A stretch of DNA of 64,000 bases from Beroe forskalii. Lineage: Eukaryota; Ctenophora; Nuda; Beroida; Beroidae. Below, piece by piece: positions 23,688 through 35,460 of this stretch (the first letter of the stretch is position 1; every line of letters begins with the position of its first letter). The notes beneath the pieces are model-generated. The model was not told the origin of the DNA and did not search any database. It saw only the letters and a list, made by a program, of their open reading frames with translations. Position numbers and translations under genes: made by a program. The stretch covers positions 1 through 64,000 of the forward strand of contig WFMF01000147.1 in NCBI GenBank assembly GCA_011033025.1. The letters run 5' to 3'.

Positions 23688-25008
23688 AAGATACTTCAAT
23701 GGCGTACCTCCAACTTCAATTCTCAGATTTCAGAAGAACCAACTTAAATGGGGTTATTTTTCCTTAAATCCTTTCTCAATTCTCAGAAATGATCGAATTC
23801 TCCGAATACAGTACACCATACCTGTTAGATGAGGAGCAGCAGAGGACCTCCTTAACGAACTCCAAGACAAGGTTACGCATACCACTAATAAACTTGTTGT
23901 AAAACCACTCGGTCACAGTAGTAACGATAACAATGAAAAACGCAGATTCTGTTTTACTGTTACGCATAGTCAAGCACAGCAACACGACCCGTTTACTCTC
24001 TAGGTGGCACTCGATGGGGCAGACATAAAAATGAGTGATGTGTACTCAGAACTCTCCGTGTTAAAAATACACACGATCTAGATGATAGAAGTAGATGAAT
24101 CTTCTCACGATATATTTGTATATATCGGGCGCCCTTCATTCAAACAAATTACCATTTTGTACACGTCAAAAAGGGGGAGAACAACAACAGATTCAGTTTA
24201 TATATGTGTTTTATCATACGAGGTGTGGGAAAGTGTGTCAAAAACACACATCTTACGCTGCACGTTCATCACAGACACCAATTGTTAGGAACTTGTGTGG
24301 CATATCAAGCACACGACCCGCTCACATGTGTTTATATTATACGAATATTCTCAGAGGGAGGAGGAGAGATGTTTAAATTATAAGAGGTTGAGATGACGTC
24401 ACGATCATTAAACAAAGCGGTATGTTGATGACGTTGAAGCGCCAAGTTTCGGAGAAGAGGAGGGAGATTGGGAGCTTTAATAAACACATGGAGTAGAACT
24501 TGGCATCCTTCCTACGTGATACAAACAAGTGCTTACTATAGCCTCCTTGCAACGAGAGAATAGCACTGCAGGGGAGAAGCGAATGAAGTGAGTCGGGTGA
24601 AGTAGTAGAGGGAGATAAGGTGCAGTAAGCTGGGTCATCCTCCAATGGCATTTAAGACAATGAGTAACTTTGAATTCAGTAACTTCAAGAGACAACTTAA
24701 TGACTCATATGAGGGTGGGTAACATTTTACCCCCGTAACATCTTACCCTCTAAAATTTTAACCCCTGGCACCTTATCCCCTGACGTTTTACCCCGAAAAT
24801 TCAACATTTTAACCCATGCTTATTATACACAGAGAGTCCGGACTGCGAGGCCCGCAAGAGGATAGTCCCAAGATGGGCCTGACTCTAACCCCGTGCTTAT
24901 TCTACCCCGTGCTTATTGGAATTCAACACTGATTTTTCACTCATACAGTATTAAAGTATGATAATATAGTTCACACATAATAATATCACTCATAAAAATA
25001 ATGTAATA
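23688..25008. other. MCC intron, no recognised gene
   Basis: No coding sequence is recognised. A block at 24715-24925 repeats short motifs of the type ttttacccc and ccccgtgcttattctac, suggesting a decayed simple array. Confidence 0.45.
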
Positions 25009-25850
25009 TCACACAAATCTACACCATGAGATAGTTGTAGGCAATCCCTCGGAGGAAGTCGCAGTTGCTCTGGTGTAGCTTGCAATTAGGCTGGTGATCC
25101 TCTCGTTCCTTCTCCTCTCCTTAGTCCTTTGCTGAAGGCCAAGGCTTGAAGTTGTCTCCTCTGTTGACCTTGAGGAATGAGCTCCGAGAGATGTTCTGCT
25201 GGGCTTGAAGAGAGTCAAGAAGGGAGTTGAAGTTGCGTGGTGGAAGGCCCAATTAGGGAGATGGTTGTCCTCGTAGCACCAGCATAGGAGCGGTCCAGGA
25301 CGTTCCACATGTACTGAGGGAATGTGGCAGTAAGTCTAACAGAGTAACAGCAGGAAGGAACCGTATATCCGCTCTTCTGTCCATGGATGGTGTAGAGTTG
25401 GGTCCACAGAGCCTTAGGAGCTGCCTTAAAAGTCCGTGTTTGCAGAGACAGCGTCCTTCTTTCTTTTCCGGCGAATGATCTGCTTCAGTGCTGGGGGCTC
25501 AGGAAGGTGGTAGTGAAGGTGCTCCGGTACGTTGTCAAGGGCATCTCAAACTATCCGGTGGGGCTTGGCAGTCCGGTCTGTTGCTCCGGCTGTCTTGATG
25601 CTGTTCTTCAGGATGAGGGCTCAAATGGGTCCGGTGGGAGGAGGGTGGGAAGAGACCGTAGCAGTCATCCCAGTAGTCATAGCAGTGGAAGGACAGCCGG
25701 ATCCCTTGTCCCAGGCAGCCTTGTTGTTCTGGTCGCATCTCCAGGCATTGTTCCCGCTTGACCTCATAGTGTGGTAAACGTAGGTGTACCCGTCGTGGAC
25801 AAGTCTAGGCTTTCCTCTGGTGGAGGAAATGGACTTGATCTGTGTTGAAG
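25009..25850 (-). pseudogene. FLYWCH/MULE-type transposase remnant
   Basis: Translated on the minus strand from about 25850, one frame gives GKPRLVHDGYTYVYH, then NNAWRCDQNNK, then GCPSTAMTT, then SSHPPP. This is the FLYWCH zinc-finger pattern (GYxY, WRC, C-P, with the final H-x-H damaged). Two stops later the same frame has NVPEHLHYHLPEPPALKQII followed by RRKRKK, the linker often seen after FLYWCH in Mutator-like (MULE) transposases. Near the end comes LPNWAFHHAT, resembling the MULE catalytic region, and in a shifted frame RRQLQALAFSKGL. At least four in-frame stops and one frame change show that it is dead. Upstream the frame runs into the proline-rich repeat at 25870-26650. Confidence 0.72.
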
Positions 25851-25869
25851 GAGCAGGAGGTGCTGCAGT

Positions 25870-26660
25870 AGGGTGAGTAGGAGCAGTAGGTGTGGGAGCA
25901 GAAGGCTGAGCAGGGGTGGGAGCAGAAGGCCGAAGAGAGGTGGGAGCAGAAGGCTGAAGAGAGGTGGGAGCAGAGGGCTGAAGAGAGGTGGGAGCAGAAG
26001 GCTGAGCAGGGGTGGGAGCAGAGGTGGGAGCAGAAGGCTGAGGAGAGGTGGGAGCAGAAGGCTGAGCAGGGGTGGGAGCAGAAGGCTGAAGAGAGGTGGG
26101 AGCAGAAGGCTGAAGAGAGGTGGGAGCAGAAGGCTGAGGAGAGGTGGGAGCAGAAGGCTGAGGAGAGGTGGGAGCAGAAGGCTGAGGAGAGGTGGGAGCA
26201 GAGGGCTGAAGAGAGGTGGGAGCAGAAGGCTGAGGAGAGGTGGGAGCAGAATGCTGAGGAGAGGTGGGAGCAGAAGGCTGAGGAGAGGTGGGAGCAGGAG
26301 GCTGAGCAGGGGTGGGAGCAGAAGGCTGAGGAGAGGTGGGAGCAGAGGGCTGAAGAGGTGGGAGCAGAAGGTGAGGGTGGGAGCAGAAGGCTGAGGAGGG
26401 TGGGAGCAGGGCAGAGGTGGGAGCAGAAGGCTGAGCAGGGGTGGGAGCAGAAGGCTGAGGAGAGGTGGGAGCAGAGGGCTGAAGAGAGGTGGGAGCAGAG
26501 GGCTGAGGAGAGGTGGGAGCAGAAGGCTGAGGAGAGGTGGGAGCAGAGGGCTGAAGAGAGGTGGGAGCAGAACGCTGAGGAGAGGTGGGAGAAAAAAGCT
26601 GAGTGAGGTGGGAGCAGAAGGCTGAAGAGAGGTGGGAGCAGAAGGCTGAGCAGGGGTGGG
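25870..26660 (-). repeat. 24-bp minisatellite, SPQPSAPT-coding on the minus strand
   Basis: About 32 copies of gtgggagcagaaggctgagg plus agag, with c/g and a/g variants. On the minus strand, in the frame that enters the FLYWCH remnant, each unit encodes TSPQPSAP. The array therefore looks like an expanded proline/serine/threonine-rich N-terminal segment of the transposase open frame. Indels around 26355-26420 break the frame. The long plus-strand open frames (tryptophan-glutamate-glutamine-lysine repeats, arginine-glycine-serine repeats) are by-products of the stop-free unit. Confidence 0.88.
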
Positions 26661-27010
26661 TGGGAGCAGGGGTGGTTGAGGGGAAGGGGGTGGGTATGCT
26701 AGCAGGGGTGGGTTGAGGGAGGGGTGGGTGAGGAGCAGGGTGGGTTGAGGGGCAGGGTTGAGGGCAGGTGGGTTGAGGGGCAGGGGTGGATTTGGTAGCA
26801 GGGGTGGGTGTGGTAGCAGGGGTGGGTGGTAGCAGGGGTGGGTATGGTAGCAGGGGTGGGTGTGGTAGCAGGGGTGGGTGTGGTAGCAGGGGGTGGTGTA
26901 GCAGGGGTGGGTTGAGGGGCAGGGGTGGGATGAGGGACAGGGGTGGGTTGAGGGCTAGGGGTGGGTTGAGGGCCAGGTGTGGGTTGAGGGCCAGGGTGGA
27001 GGGTGGAGGG
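26661..27010 (-). repeat. Second G-rich minisatellite (ggtgggtgtggtagcagg)
   Basis: Irregular units of about 18 bp (ggggtgggtgtggtagca and ggggtgggttgagggcc) directly abut the 24-bp array. On the minus strand they encode PTPATTPTP and PQPTPGPQPTP. Together with the 24-bp array this makes about 1.1 kb of proline-rich coding-like sequence ahead of the FLYWCH remnant. The strong purine/pyrimidine strand bias could also favour triplex or quadruplex structure. Confidence 0.85.
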
Positions 27011-30000
27011 TTGGCAGTTCAGAAAGGATGCCAGGAGCAGGTTGCATGGTAGGAGGTCCAAGAGGAAGTTCGTTGGAGTTCACCAAGTTCACGAAGGTTT
27101 GTTGAAATCACTGCATTTTGCAACTGAACTAATGATGCTAGGATGTTGCTTATGGCACTCCACATTTTATATCGTAGAAGGTGTTACTCATATTTCAGTC
27201 TAACAGTTTTAGCATTGCCTAGGGAATGCTGATTATCACTGATCAGGAACCATTCGTTAGATTTGACGACTCAATAGAATTGACTTACCTGTATGGTGCG
27301 ATTTTGAAAACATGCACTGCAGCTCATATTTCAATATAACAGTTACTCAGTTATAACATAGTGATTTGTGCCAGTCGTGCCATTTAATTCATTTTTACAC
27401 GTAGCAATTAGCTGCAAACATGCAATTGTCTCCTAAGTCCCAGGTCTCATCTCACGTAAAAGTCTGTCATGCCGACATATATTGAATTCGCATCTTTCTA
27501 TCTTTATTAAATCAAATTTAACAGTGAAATTCGTAGCTTTTGAATCAAAAGAAAGTTGTTGGAGACGCAAGACATCAGAGAATGTCAAGCAATTAGCAAC
27601 ATGGGATCATTTTGTGATTTATTTGCATGTACACGGACATACTGTTTTGCATGTACACGGACATACTGTTTGTAATCTAATTTCCTGCATGTGGCTCAGC
27701 TCGCTCAGCTCCATGCAGGGGTCAATTTTATATTGAAAGCGAACATTGCGCGCGCATATACGTACGTTTATTATTCGTGTTCTTTTCCGTGCCTCTCCAT
27801 ATCTTAGCCAATTTAATCCTATTCCACCCATTTTCTATTATTTTCATATTTCAGCACCGTTTGTCTATTCCATTTATCATTATTTCCTATTCTTTTTCCA
27901 GTTCCATTCTAAAATAGACAGTAACTAGACCGTTCCCTTTTTCCCTTCCGACTATCACTATCTTAGGGCCGTAACTCTTTAAAAAACAACTCACCCTCTC
28001 AAAAAATTACCCCTTACCAACGGACTTCTTTATTAACCTTTTAATTTATTTCCTTGTGTTTAAATCAAACGCTGTTCTGTTGCTTGTTTGAGACGAATTT
28101 CGTTTTGGTCACACATATAGAAGATCAAAGACAAGCCTTGGAAAATAGCTGATGGGTTAAATCCCGAAAGACCACTAAAGAAAAGCAAATAGGAAAAGGA
28201 TGAGTGTTTTTAACGCATTTTTAAATTCTTATTTTCTTATATTATTTTTTTTCTTTTAATATTTTTAATATCTACTTAGTACACACTTACTCTGGGGGGG
28301 TTGCCGTCCTGGCCAGGACGGAAGTAATCAATTTTCCCCTAGTAAAGAATAATTAATTTTGGGAAGGGTTAGCAGAGATCGAGTTTCATCGAGTATGCGC
28401 CCAGCGGCATACGCCATGCACGCTATAACCTAAATAATCTCCAACTACAGCGCTAGATATTTCATGTTATTTTACCGCTTTCAAAACTACTGTGTACAAT
28501 CAAATTCAGATGACAGGTACAACGAGTAGCAACGAATCAACTACTTCCTGCTTTCCTGTTAACATACCAGTTTTCTACTTCATTTAGAGTATGCATTTTT
28601 TTCGCCACTAGGTGCCGAAGTATCATTATTTTGTGGAATCGTTTTGTGTATCTTCTATAAAAATATATTAATTAAATTTTCATGACGGGTGCATTAATTC
28701 ACAATAGTTCTTCTTACTTATTAGGAATAAGCTAATAGACTAAAAAGTATTCATTACATCAGGCAGTAAAATCGTTTATCTACTCATTTTTCTCGTCCGA
28801 ACAACCTAAGCTATTCTCACGTATAAGACTCAGGATAGTTAATATCTTTTAATCCAGTACAACCCTCCCGTAACGGGCGTATAAGCGTATTTTTACTAGC
28901 TGTTTCTTTTTATAATCAGTCATAATTCTTTATCGCATCGACGCAACACTATATCTCATGGTTCGCTACGTTTAAAGTATCTTTTACTTAAATCATCACC
29001 ATTTTAGGTGCCCTGACACAGTATGGAAATTATTAATATCTTTACTTAAGAATAGTCTTAACGATGGGCACATTGGTGCAGTACCTCTTTTCGGCTTGCT
29101 AAGATTAATTATCGCTTTAATAATCTTCCACTCTACTTGATTAATGGGTTAAGGGCGTACGGGTAGGTTGGTAGGGTATTTTATCTCGAATATCTCTGTC
29201 ATCCATAATACTCCTTATGATGATCATATAATACATGCTGGTGCAGCCTTTTTCCCGGCTAGTTTTGCCAATTTATCTTCAATTAGCATTGCTGAATTAA
29301 TCTGTTCCGATACCCCTCATGATGGGCGCAATGGCGCAGTATTTCATTGATTAACTATAATGGGCATTTGTAGCGTTTTTCAGCATTTTCTTGATAATGA
29401 TATGCAGGGGTTGCATTGGCGTTGATATTCTAAACATTCACAAGCTTTTCCTACTTATCTTTTCAATAGACTAGTTAAGTCAATTGGTAGTATTTTCCAA
29501 TTAATTCAGAAGATTATTCGGAAAACACTTTAGAATTACAATAACAATACGCCAGAAAACTATACTGGTAGTCTCCCCATGGATGTGCCTGAACATGAAT
29601 GACGATTGGGCACCCACAGTAGCTTGAGAAAATATGCTACGGGCGGTCGTGGAACTTTGGAATGAAACAAAAACAACGAAGGACTAGATTGATTCTCTTA
29701 GACATCATAGAAGCATTGAACTCAGTTGACAATTGAAGCCTCGAAGAAGAGAAATCGCACTTATTGCTAAGACTACCAGTCTCAACGAGTATACCAAAAG
29801 AAATAAGGGAAATACAATGGAAAACAAAAACAAAAACACAAATGAAAAAAAAACACAAATCAACAGTTTGGTCGTCTGTCTTTAATTTGAACTTTTGCAT
29901 ACCGTTCTTCCTACTTCATAGCTACGTCAAATACCTATTTCGTCTAGAATTTTCATAATACCCCAGATTTCTCATAAGTTCACGGCCCATCTTGCAATAG

Positions 30001-30213
30001 ATTGAAGTAGTGGAGGTTTACTTAGATTTTGTCTTGGACTTAAGGCATTCTTTTATAAGCAGTGCACTGTCGTGATAAATCCTCCTCATTATTAAATGTG
30101 GCCCGCCTTACTCTCAATATGATCATCACTTTCACTTAATAAATGCCATTATATGTTGATTTTTCTAGTATTGGTATGTTAACAGCTTCCTCTTCGACCT
30201 TTCTCTTGTTCCA
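27011..30213. other. MCC intron, mostly unrecognised
   Basis: No protein family is recognised. A direct duplication of 24 bp (tgcatgtacacggacatact plus gttt) lies at 27624-27671. From about 28980 to 29430 several diverged segments share gatgggcgcaatggcgcagta-like cores (29065, 29225, 29318), probably an old tandem repeat with a period of about 90-150 bp. Confidence 0.45.
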
Positions 30214-30214
30214 G

Positions 30215-30268
30215 CTTCATCGTAATCAGAGACTGTCTGCCAGACTAGAGAGTGTGGCGACTCTCCAG
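30215..30268 (+). CDS. Candidate 18-codon exon, plus strand
   Basis: Fifty-four bases lie between a strong acceptor (ttctcttgttccag) and a strong donor (gtaagt). They encode LHRNQRLSARLESVATLQ in phase 0-0. This heptad-like peptide would suit a coiled coil. The splice signals are the best plus-strand pair I saw between 10 and 44 kb. I cannot tie it to a gene: the surrounding MCC gene runs on the other strand and no neighbouring plus-strand exons are evident. It could be an exon of an unrecognised nested gene, an inverted exon fragment, or chance. Confidence 0.3.
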
Positions 30269-30321
30269 GTAAGTGGCTCTCCTTTCCGGCATTGGATAAC
30301 ACTCCTAAAATTCAACACAAT

Positions 30322-31604
30322 CAGGGGCGGCTCGTATGGGTGTATGGGTGTTGAGATACACCCAAAGCAGATAAAAAGAAAATAAGAAAAAAAAATCAAA
30401 AAACAAAAATCTATTTTTTTTCTTTCTTCCATAGTCACGCGCGCGGCGCACGCTCGCGGAGAATCATTTAAAAAAAGCCGCGCATTAAATTCGATTTATT
30501 CTTGCTCGAAAATCGAGCGCTATTATATGGGTGTAACGCGCACACCCAAAATCAGGGATTTTACGTGTAAGTTGCAATGATCTCTTAGCGGCTCGTCAAA
30601 TCTGGGTGCGTAGTGTAATTTTACAATAGATGGGTGCGAGCGTACACCCATGGTTTGGCGGGAAACTTTCGACGAAAATTCTGGTAGAACTCTGCGATTA
30701 GCGCCATTTCTCTTGCGTCTGCTTGAATTACGTCACTCTTTTCTTTGTAGGCATTTAACTATCGGCATATGAACGTTATTTTCTAAAACTTAAAGATTGA
30801 ATTCACGAACTTTATTTCCGTTCTTACTTAATTTGAACACGAAATTGAAGTAAGTTTTCTGAGGATAAAACGATGAAACTTTCTTAAAATTAGTTGATTT
30901 AAAGTCGATCGGCATGTTAATCTTCAGATCATGCATTTCAATATCATTTTCGATTTTGTTTGTCAATCTTCATCACACCTCCATCTTCATCATCACACCT
31001 TCATAAAGACCATACAACTGTCCATCAGTTATTTATTTCTGTCAATTATTTATTAATCATAACCTAATACATCGTTAATTCAAGCAGGCTCAATCAACCT
31101 TAACCATATTTATTCATATTTATTCATCTTTAATTATATTTTTCTAATTCTGACTTTGGATTGGGGGTGCCTTGTGAAGGTATGTAATTGTAGTGAAGGA
31201 TTCAGATTGCCGGATTTTATTCTATTTTTGGACACCTTGACAATAAGGTGTGGAAACGAAGGATGAAGTTTAGTAGCTAATTTTATAGAATGAATCGTGT
31301 TATTTATTAGTAAAATTGTTATATTATTATATTATTATGATTTCGAAATATGATTTACAGTACAGTGATAAAATGTCGATGTGATATCCTTAAAATCGAG
31401 ATTTTAGCGTTGAAAAATTCGCTTATTTTTGGATAAATTTGACAATTTTAGACCATTTTCATTGTACAATTGAAGAAGAAAATCGTCGGGTCCGCCTACA
31501 GCGTAGGCCTCCGGCAGTTGGGGGGCCCGCCCCACAAACCCCCTGAGTCCCTCGAACCTCGGTACCCAAGCCCCCAATCCAGCCACCCCCACGAGCCGCC
31601 CCTG
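30322..31604. mobile_element. hAT-like non-autonomous element with 8-bp duplication
   Basis: Ends caggggcggctcgt / acgagccgcccctg are inverted repeats of classic hAT type (CAGGGG start). The flanks carry a perfect 8-bp duplication aacacaat (30314-30321 and 31605-31612). The 1283-bp interior has no transposase. Copies of gggtgtatgggtgttgag-like sequence and cacaccca recur near the left end in both orientations. The right 130 bp are GC-rich, in contrast to the AT-rich middle. Confidence 0.92.
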
Positions 31605-31612
31605 AACACAAT

Positions 31613-32149
31613 GGGCGCAAGACGCAAGAAAAGGGAAGGGAACCGATGTAAGGGGTGGAATTTTCGATAACTGCAGGAATACATATAGATGCAATGGGCG
31701 CTAAGACGCTAGTATATCGTTATAGAAGACACTCTAGGATCAGCAAATGCTCATCAATAGAAACCTAAATTAAGAAGTTTTTCAATATGGGGAAACCAAC
31801 GGGGAATGGGGAAACAAATTGGGAAATAAAAGGGGGTACAAAGATTGTCCGACGTTGTCGGACCCCCTAGCGGGGGCCAGACGACGTTTGACAATACAAG
31901 GAGAGTATTCCATAACCAAGCCCATTGCCCAAACACCCCAAAAGGGGAGTATCCGGCGAGTTTTGGCTAGTTAAATAAAAAAAAAAAAAAATATACGTAC
32001 GTGGAGCACTCAAAATTACAAATTGAATTGAACAAATGTCGTCGCGCGCTACTGCAACGTAAATAAAATTTGCCAAAAAAATTCGGCCCAAATCAAGTCT
32101 TTTTGGATATCAGTTTGAGAAAGTTACAGAACCCACAAGGGACGGTATG
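31613..32149. other. Intron sequence with one GC hairpin
   Basis: No gene is seen. The segment gtccgacgttgtcggac (31838-31854) is a hairpin, followed by cccctagcgggggcc, another short hairpin. An A run lies at 31976-31990. Confidence 0.45.
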
Positions 32150-32905
32150 AAGGACAAAGGAGTGAAGATGCTCAGAAAAGTAACTGACATTATTTCTAGT
32201 ACTTCTGATGATAAGTTGAAGAGGTCCATCAGTCTAGCCCAAGATGGGTGCTGAACAAGTATGAGTTTCGGGATGCAATCAGGCTCAGCTATGGATGGTA
32301 GATCCCCAACATTCCAGCACTATGTATTTGTGGAAAGAAGAATTCGATAGACCACACCCTTATGTGTATTGTTTAAAAATGGTGGTCACCTAATCTTCAA
32401 CCACAATAAAGTTCGTGACACAAAAGCTGCGTTTCTTGCGGAAGTATGCCATGATGTTACGACCGAGCCAGAGCTGATCCCAATCGCTCCCAGAGACCAC
32501 ATTCCAGGAAACTCCGAGTATAAGGCCCGCCTTGACATCTCTACTCGGGGTCTCTGGAGACTTTTTCAGAGAACAATGTTTGATGTCAGGATAGTTCATC
32601 CTAATGCAGACTCCTACAAGGTCAGAGACATCAAAGCAGTATACACACAACAGGAGGACATCAAGAGCAGCGAGTGATTCAAGTAGAGAAGTGCAGTTTC
32701 ACTCCTCTGGTTTATAGTACCTTGGGAGGGATGGCACCTCAAGCAAGTCTTCCATCGCAGACTAGCCGAACTTGTAGCTGAGAAGACCCATGAGGAATAC
32801 AGGGACGAGATGAGTTTGCACTTCTCAAGAGTGTGCTGATTACTGATATCAGTGAGGGGTTCCCGAGCGAGACAACTACGCAATGTTGAGCTTCCGATCT
32901 CTGAC
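32150..32905 (+). pseudogene. C-terminal remnant of a retrotransposon-type polyprotein
   Basis: Several frames together give a recognisable order: YEFRDAIRLSYGW, then CICGKKNSIDHTLMC (a Cys/His motif), then NHNKVRDTKAAFLAEVCHDV, then ARLDISTRGLWRLF followed by MFDVRIVHP, then VFHRRLAELVAEKTHEEYRD. This series is the conserved tail found behind reverse transcriptases in many invertebrate genomes. The R-x-D...FDVRV part resembles a PD-(D/E)XK-like restriction-type nuclease fold, though that is inference. The longest open piece is 32369-32677. Stops and frame changes before and after it show that the copy is dead. No reverse transcriptase core is left beside it. Confidence 0.65.
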
Positions 32906-33104
32906 ATATCGTTTAATCTAATTCCGGATGGGTTGTCAGAGAGTTATTCCTCGCCTAAATTCTAAAGTTTCATTTTCTGATATTGTTCGCCATATTAGTA
33001 AGATGATTAAATTGATGATTCTCGTTTATTTTAGAAGATAATTGCTGTAATATGTATGTATTTTTTACTCGCATTTTTTGCTCACATTGATGTCTTGAGT
33101 TCCG

Positions 33105-33800
33105 CCCAACCAGAAGACCCCACCCTTCCTTCAGATGACACAAACCATAAGAATCCACCCTTCCTCCAGATGACACGAACCAGAAGACTCCAGCTTCATT
33201 CAGATGACACAAACCATAAGACTCCACCCTTTCTCCAGATGACACGAACCAGAAGACTCCAGCTTCATTCAGATGACACAAACCAGAAGACTCCACCCTT
33301 CCTCCAGATGACACGAACCAGAAGACCCCACCCTTCCTCCAGATGACACGAACCAGAAGACTCCACCCTTCCTCCAGATGACACGAACCAGAAGACTCCA
33401 CACTTCCTCCATATGACTGATGACACGAACCAGAAGAATCCATCCTTCTTTCAGATGACACGAACCAGAAGACTACACCCTTCCTCCAGATGACACGAAC
33501 CAGAAGACTCCACCCTTCCTCCAGATGACACGAACCAGAAGACTCCACCCTTCCTCCAGATGACACGAACCAGAAGACCCCTCCCTCCCTCCAGATGACA
33601 CGAACCAGAAGACTCAACCCTTCCTTCAGATGACACGAATCAGAAGACTCAACCCTTCTTCCAGATGACACGAACCAGAAGACTCCACCCTTCCTCCAAA
33701 TGACACGAACCAGAAGACTCCACCCTTCCTCCAGATGACACGAATCAGAAGACTCAACCCTTCCTCCTGATGACACGAACCAGAAGACTCAACCCTTCAT
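33105..33800. repeat. 35-bp minisatellite ccagatgacacgaaccagaa
   Basis: About 19 units of ctccagatgacacgaaccag plus aagactccaccctt, with t/c variants (caaaccat, cttcattc). The period is 34-36 bp, so open frames of both strands drift through it. The minus-strand open frame of 268 residues is an artefact of the repeat. Confidence 0.92.
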
Positions 33801-33828
33801 AGGCACTCACTTTTTTCTATGCCAATAA

Positions 33829-33857
33829 AGTAGATAGATAGATAGATAGATAGATAG
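33829..33857. repeat. Tetranucleotide microsatellite (gata)n
   Basis: About seven perfect gata units directly follow the 35-bp minisatellite by some 30 bp. Confidence 0.95.
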
Positions 33858-34633
33858 GTGACGGGGCTTACTAAAGCACCCGTAGTGCCCCCAATAAACT
33901 AATAAAATAGCGAATAACTTATTAAAGAACGGTAAACTGAATACCTGTTATTGTCTTGATCCCCGCCGGCAGCTTTTTCAAATAACTCCTGAAGAATTGA
34001 GTATTAACGAAATCCAAAGAATTATCTTAAAAATTATTAGCACAGCGTACACCATGAATGTGGGAGTTGGCAAGGTGCAGCATTGTGGACTTACACTCAT
34101 CAGGGCACATACCTGACAGTCACACTACCTTCACTTGTAATTCAATACAGTGTGTCATCCGAGATGAATGATTCAGCTATAAATGTACAACTCCTTCACT
34201 GCCCGAACCATTAAGGTTGAAATAAGGGAGTAACTAATTAGAGGAATGTAGATTTGCAATGGATGAAAACCGTTTGAGTGACCTGTGATAATGAGATAAA
34301 ATAGGTTAATAGAATTTTTCGAGATCCAAAGGAATTGCAGTTTAGTTTTATCTTAACTCATTCGACGGCACTTCTGTCTCTTTTACATAAAAAGTTACCC
34401 AAGAGGCCAGGGTTTCAAACTTCCGAACGAATATATAAATTACAATGAAAAATTAATGCTGTAAACGTGTAATCACTCATATTCCGATGCTGAAAGTTGG
34501 GTGTATTAAGCACGGGTCTGGGGCGCAGCCTCTAAAAAGCTCAATGCCACTGGAGGTCGCGAATAAGTATACAAGTATACATTGCAATAAAATCACAATT
34601 GAAATCCAGCATAAGTACATTTCATGATTATAT
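33858..34633. other. Intron, nothing recognised
   Basis: AT-rich sequence without open frames, repeats or family matches that I can support. Confidence 0.45.
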
Positions 34634-34958
34634 TATGGTATGACAAAAAACAATTGGAAATTGTGTATGTTTCGCAGCGCCCTTGTAAATTTTTGCGATT
34701 AAAAGTGGTGATATGGACTTTAATCGCAGCGCTGGTGTGGTAGTGAGCTGTTTGCTGCAAGGAATATAGTCTAATTAATTCAATAAATTTAGAGGTTCAT
34801 TCATATACTACGGATTTCAATATATCTATTCCTTGCAACGACAGTCCACTACCACACCAGCGCTGCGATTAAAGTCCATATCACCACTTTTAATCGCAAA
34901 AATTTACAAGGGCGCTGCGAAACATACACAATTTCCAATTGTTTTTTGTCATACCATA
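34634..34958. mobile_element. 325-bp palindromic foldback MITE
   Basis: The arms tatggtatgacaaaaaacaa ... and their complement extend about 130 bp almost without mismatch, around a central loop of roughly 60 bp (34765-34825). The ends read tatggtat / ataccata. No clear target duplication beyond a possible TA is visible. Near identity of the arms suggests a recent insertion or gene conversion. Arms this long would form a stable hairpin in RNA. Confidence 0.85.
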
Positions 34959-34995
34959 TCATTCTATTTTGGTGTTTGACAAGGAGAAAAAGTTT

Positions 34996-35460
34996 CCAAT
35001 GCCGTTAGATTTAAGTCAATACCATGTTCCTGAAACGAGATATAAGCGATAATTGGTTTAATTGGCCAATTAACTAATTAAGCGATTTGTAATGAAAATT
35101 TTCACAGTGCTCACAACTCGCAATCCATGCCGAGGTTCACAATGCCGTTGGATTTTAGTCAATACCTTGTTCCTGGGACGAGATATAAGCGATAATTGGT
35201 TTAATTGGCCAATTAACTAATTCAGCGATTTGTAATGAAAATTTTCACAGTGCTCACAACACGCAATCCATGCCGAAGTTTTCAATGCCGTTGGATTTAA
35301 GTCTCTGCCATGTTCCTGGGACGAGATATGAGCGATAATTGGTTTAATTGGCCAATTATCCAATTAAGCAATTTGATATTAAAATTCGCATATAGCCTAC
35401 TACACGTGCCTTATGCCAAAGTTTTTTATACATTTGGATTTATGTCAATATCTGTTTTCG
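34996..35460. repeat. 143-bp tandem repeat, about 3.2 copies
   Basis: Units start at aatgccgttagatttaagtc (34998), again near 35140 and 35284, with a diverged fourth at about 35425. Each contains gagatataagcgataattgg and ttaattggccaattaac, an internal palindrome. Confidence 0.85.

Noticed and set aside
25890-26606. Long plus-strand open frames (238 and 173 residues) of WEQKAEER and RRGGSRRL type
   Set aside because: They are frames of the stop-free 24-bp minisatellite. The only frame with a connection to a protein family is the minus-strand SPQPSAPT frame leading into the FLYWCH remnant.
32970-33776. Minus-strand open frame of 268 residues
   Set aside because: It lies entirely in the 35-bp minisatellite plus flanking AT-rich sequence; the peptide is a repeat translation with no family match.
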